Positions 60,536 to 64,000 of a DNA stretch of 64,000 nucleotides are shown piece after piece. The position numbers and the translations under genes are program-made. Position 1 is the first letter of the stretch. Each line of letters begins with the position of its first letter. Origin of the DNA: Toxotes chatareus (Eukaryota > Chordata > Actinopteri > Toxotidae); contig CM028885.1 of assembly GCA_016801885.1 (NCBI GenBank), positions 20,347,834-20,411,833 on the forward strand, given 5' to 3'. The notes below the pieces were generated by a model, which saw nothing but the letters and a program-made list of their open reading frames with translations, was not told where the DNA came from and did no database searches.

Positions 60536-63212
60536 AAACAAACAAGCAGAAACCTCTCCTGTGAAAAAAACAAAATGGCAAAATAGTTTGTGAAGGTCTT
60601 TAAGGTTTGAGAAAGCTTATGGTTTCTGTCAAGTGTCAATAAAGTCAACATGTCTTGTCTCGTCCTTCAAGTGACTTTGCTGCTTAGCAAACATGTTACT
60701 TAACAATGTTTCCTTATTAAGTGTAAAACGTCATCAAGTTTCTTTCAAAACATCTTTACTGCTGCAGATTGGAAGCATTTAAAACCTAATGTCTGGGAAA
60801 CAGGGTTGTCACCCCTTCAGGCCCTGGACCGGTCCAACCACAGACTGATGTCAACACTCCATCAAACCTCCCCTAAGACAGCAAGAAAACCTGCCTCCAA
60901 ATTTAAAAGAAGTCTGTGTGTCTATGTATGAATCCATCCATCCTCCACACTGCATTGAGCTCTGACTGCGTCTCGTCTTTTCTTATTTGACTGACTTATG
61001 GGAATTGTACTGAACCTGTGATCAACCTTCGGAGGCTCTTTACGATAAACTCTTCAAAAGGTATTTATCCATAGAGCTGCATTTTCAAGGCACTGTACTG
61101 TAGAGCCTATTTTCCTCAAGCAGGTATGCCTGTGTTTCATTTTGAGAGAAATCCATTTCGGCCCTCTGTTCGAGAAGTAAGAATCCAACCCAAAATGATC
61201 CTCAGAGACACTTGACTTGTAGCGTCCACAACAGATTGTTTATAAATATCGCACAGGCTTGTCAGCTTGTCCAAACATTAATGCCCCTGAGAAATAGCAT
61301 CATGAAAAATGTAAGTTGTTTCTCTGCCTGCGCCTATTAAATCTCCTATTAAGCTTCCAAAGGCGGTCAATACCCAGCGTCTGAACCATTTGATTCACTT
61401 TAGAGATCACATCTCACCTTGCACATTCGCCAGTCACACTGCGTTTTGTCTTGATGCTCAGTGCAGACAGTGACACTCGAATGAGGAAAACACAAAGCTT
61501 TCCAACAGACAGCTTTTAGGATTTATAAACATCCCACTGTGCTCTCTTCAAAGCAATAATTTACTAAATGTCAACACCCCAGACAGTAATAGCTTTAATT
61601 TGACATTTTAATAGTCTTTTTGAAATATGCACTAGGTGTAAGTATTGTTCATACGTGTAAACTGGCTAAAATGAGAACAAGGGGTAGAGTTGCAGCCTCG
61701 AAGACACAACAGGAAGCTTATGCTGAGATATCAGGTGTTGTAGCACCTAATACAAACAGCACCACAGCTAACGAATATGTAATCTGTCTTGATATGACAG
61801 CTGGCATGTATGGAGTTACATAACAGATGGCGGCAAGCGCTCTATAACCGGGCGACGGCCGCGTATCCTCGCAGCCGTTTCCTCCAGGAGAAATCGAAGA
61901 CCATAACAGGTCTATTTCTCTTGCTTGAAACACAAATCTCATCAAGCGAGTCTGAGACATTATCCTTTCCTCACTTCAATACTGTGACACGTGCCAGATA
62001 TCCTCACTGCAGCACAATTTAATCCATGACTCACTGAATGTGCGTGATAAAGGACTGTCTTCCAACTTCCTTGTCAAATAACTTCAGAAGTCTTTAGTTA
62101 ATATAGAGATCAATCAAAGCTGGATTTTAATGGTTTCTGCTGGCCATTTGTGATGGGGATTATTTTCTTCACTTCCTTCAATACGTCTGGAAATGCAGAG
62201 ATATGATGAAATTATGCCATATATCTTTGGAAATTTATGATTTCTAAAGATATATTGGATCATGACTTATGCTTGTCAAATGCTGTTAATTAGAGACCGT
62301 CTGAAAAGGGGATGGAGTTGATTAGGGGGTAGATTCAGATTTTATTTCAGTCTGTCCTTATGAGATTTACGGTAAAATAAAAAATAGTATCAAGTAGTAA
62401 AATAGTGTTATTAACAAACACAACTCTTTAATCGTAAATTTAACACAATAAAGACAGGTAACAAAGGTGTATTTGGCCCAGCAGAGAGGACAACAATTCT
62501 GTGTCTGTATTGGGACTTTACTGTATAGAGGCAGATGTGAGTCTTCATAGTTATTAATGATTGGACATTATCTCTCAACAGAGTCCGTCATTTTTCACTT
62601 TACGACAGAGCCTCCGAGCTTTATTTCATGCTACATCATAACAGACAGCAGAAGTACAGTAAAGTAAAATGTGTCATATAATATTAACCAACCAATTCAA
62701 TCAATAAGTCCCTCAAATCAAATGACAAAAGACGTTGTTTGTCCCTGCCCTTTAGAATGACACTCACAAGCATTTTCTGATCTGACATCACTCTCAATGG
62801 GACAACAACATTTGTCTTTGTCCTCCAAAAAAACTGTTACAAACCACTGCTGAAAAAAATAAAATCTATTTTATGACAGGAGAACACTGTGGTTAAGGTT
62901 TGGTTAGGTTTAGGGAAACACGGTGGTTTGGGTTAAACCGACCACTTTGGTTAAGTTTGGTAAACCTGAAACTCAAACTGAAATGGCTGATTCTGTCTTT
63001 CTTCTTGGGAAAACAGTTTCAACCCATGATATAATTTAAATTCAGCATCACATGTCACCAACTTTTTCAATCAGTGGGTGAGTGTAAATGAAACGTGCTG
63101 ACTGTGGCTGTTTACAGTTTGGGACGTCAGTGTGATCAAGTCATTAATGCAGCTCTTGTTCTTCAGTGTGTGTTTTGATATTTAACACTGTGCTGTTTGT
63201 TTGTTTCCTCAG
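60536..63212. other. Gene-free region, repeat-poor
   Basis: No coding exon was recognised. The stretch 61060-61420 is free of recognisable repeats and simple sequence, and could be conserved regulatory DNA, but that needs comparison. A GGTTAGGTTTAGGGAAACAC-type dispersed repeat lies at 62886-62965. Confidence 0.4.
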
Positions 63213-63335
63213 CTGTTCCGAGGAAACATCTCCAACATACCTGACTATGCAGCTCGGCACCATTATTACAAATGTTGGATCGTGATGAACAGACTTCAGA
63301 CGTCTGATCTCAGGCTATTACACCACCTGATTTAA
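63213..63335 (+). other. Isolated exon-like segment (possible terminal exon), unidentified
   Basis: A strong acceptor (TTTGTTTGTTTCCTCAG) precedes 40 open codons, LFRGNISNIPDYAARHHYYK then CWIVMNRLQTSDLRLLHHLI and TAA at 63333-63335. The composition looks protein-like (HHYYKCW, IVMNRL), but I match it to no family and found no partner exon upstream in the window. It could be the last exon of a gene with very long introns, a lncRNA exon, or chance. Confidence 0.25.
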
Positions 63336-64000
63336 CTCATATTTATTTCCAATATTTGGAATCTAGGGTGGGACAAAAAACGTTGTGGTGCTCCAGTCAG
63401 TCAACCACAGAGCTGGCGCTTTCACTCACTGACAGTAACAACCATTTTCTTACACGAACAGCTGCTTATTCAGGCAACTACATCCATCAAGTTGCATGTT
63501 TCATGATTGTAATAGATTATTTGGGGGCTAAGATTCACCTGACATGAAGCAGTGGGTCCAGAAAATGTCAGTGCCATTGTGGATGGTCTTGCTTTTTTTT
63601 TTTTTTTTTATTATTATTAAATAAAAGATAAGACCCATGCCCCTTCCCCACCCCAATAATTTTAGAGTCCCTCAAAGGTTTTCCTTTTAAACTTGAATTT
63701 CAGTTCTACAGTCTCTCTTATTCCACAACATGCAAAAATCTTGCTTTAATTGAGACATGTGTCTCTTGGTTCATTATCCTAAAATACTACAGAATCAGTT
63801 AAGTACAGCTTTCCGTAAGAGGATCACACAATGAGGATTATTGCACAATGTTTGTATATTGTATATTGGAATGCAGTTATTGTGAGTAACTCAGCATTGA
63901 GCCTGAAACATGAAAAAATTGATTGTCTCACATTTCTCCTAATTACAACATCTGTGATCAATTTTTCGCTTGTTGTTGTGTCCAATTACTTCCTTGACCA
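63336..64000. other. Right edge, no gene recognised
   Basis: This AT-rich sequence has a T-run followed by ATT units (about 63592-63622). Nothing supports a coding exon. Confidence 0.45.

Noticed and set aside
62886..62965. TTAGGG-like units suggesting an interstitial telomeric repeat
   Set aside because: The units are irregular (GGTTAGGTTTAGGGAAAC) and match a dispersed fish repeat better than tandem TTAGGG.

Overview
The window is vertebrate nuclear DNA, most probably from a teleost fish. It holds long AT-rich introns with consensus GT/AG borders, many short simple repeats, and fish-type transposon debris (Tc1-like, hAT, Tx1/L1-like LINE, tRNA-derived SINE). Three genes can be read from spliced exons. 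All gene models below come from hand-matching splice sites, reading frame and family motifs; no alignment was run.

Left edge, minus strand (1-1640): the 5' half of a CD40 (TNFRSF5) gene. Coding exon 1 carries the signal peptide. Exons 2-4 carry cysteine-rich domains 1 to 3, and the gene runs off the window at base 1. Intron 1 contains three consecutive GAAANN units, an interferon-response-like element. Just upstream of the first exon lie a GC box, a kappaB-like site and a (TG)n tract.

Centre, plus strand (5373 to about 33.83 kb): an 18-exon formin, divergent from cd40. It encodes about 813 residues: a short N-terminus, two PH-type domains, a proline-rich FH1 segment, and a complete FH2 domain that ends the protein. 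This is the architecture I know as the PH-domain-containing formin class (PHCF), which is absent from the standard human formin set. Two oddities stand out: an intron of only 41-59 nt (or a 1-nt frameshift) before FH1, and an acceptor whose polypyrimidine tract is replaced by 19 GT units. Its introns are loaded with mobile elements.

Right of centre, plus strand (40649-43385, with 3'UTR to about 45.5 kb): cbln4, a secreted C1q-family synaptic organiser. It has three coding exons and 193 residues, and is nearly identical in its C1q core to what I recall of mammalian CBLN4. A degenerate 21-bp minisatellite lies in its presumed 3'UTR, and an alternating CG tract in intron 1.

From about 45.6 to 64 kb there is no gene I can identify. 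The stretch holds a LINE 3' tail, a 32-A run, a repeat with a hammerhead-ribozyme-like core (51251-51292), a SINE-like remnant, several microsatellites, and one isolated exon-like segment with a strong acceptor (63213-63335). The three genes have no evident common pathway (immune co-receptor, actin nucleator, synaptic ligand). Their grouping is syntenic rather than functional.
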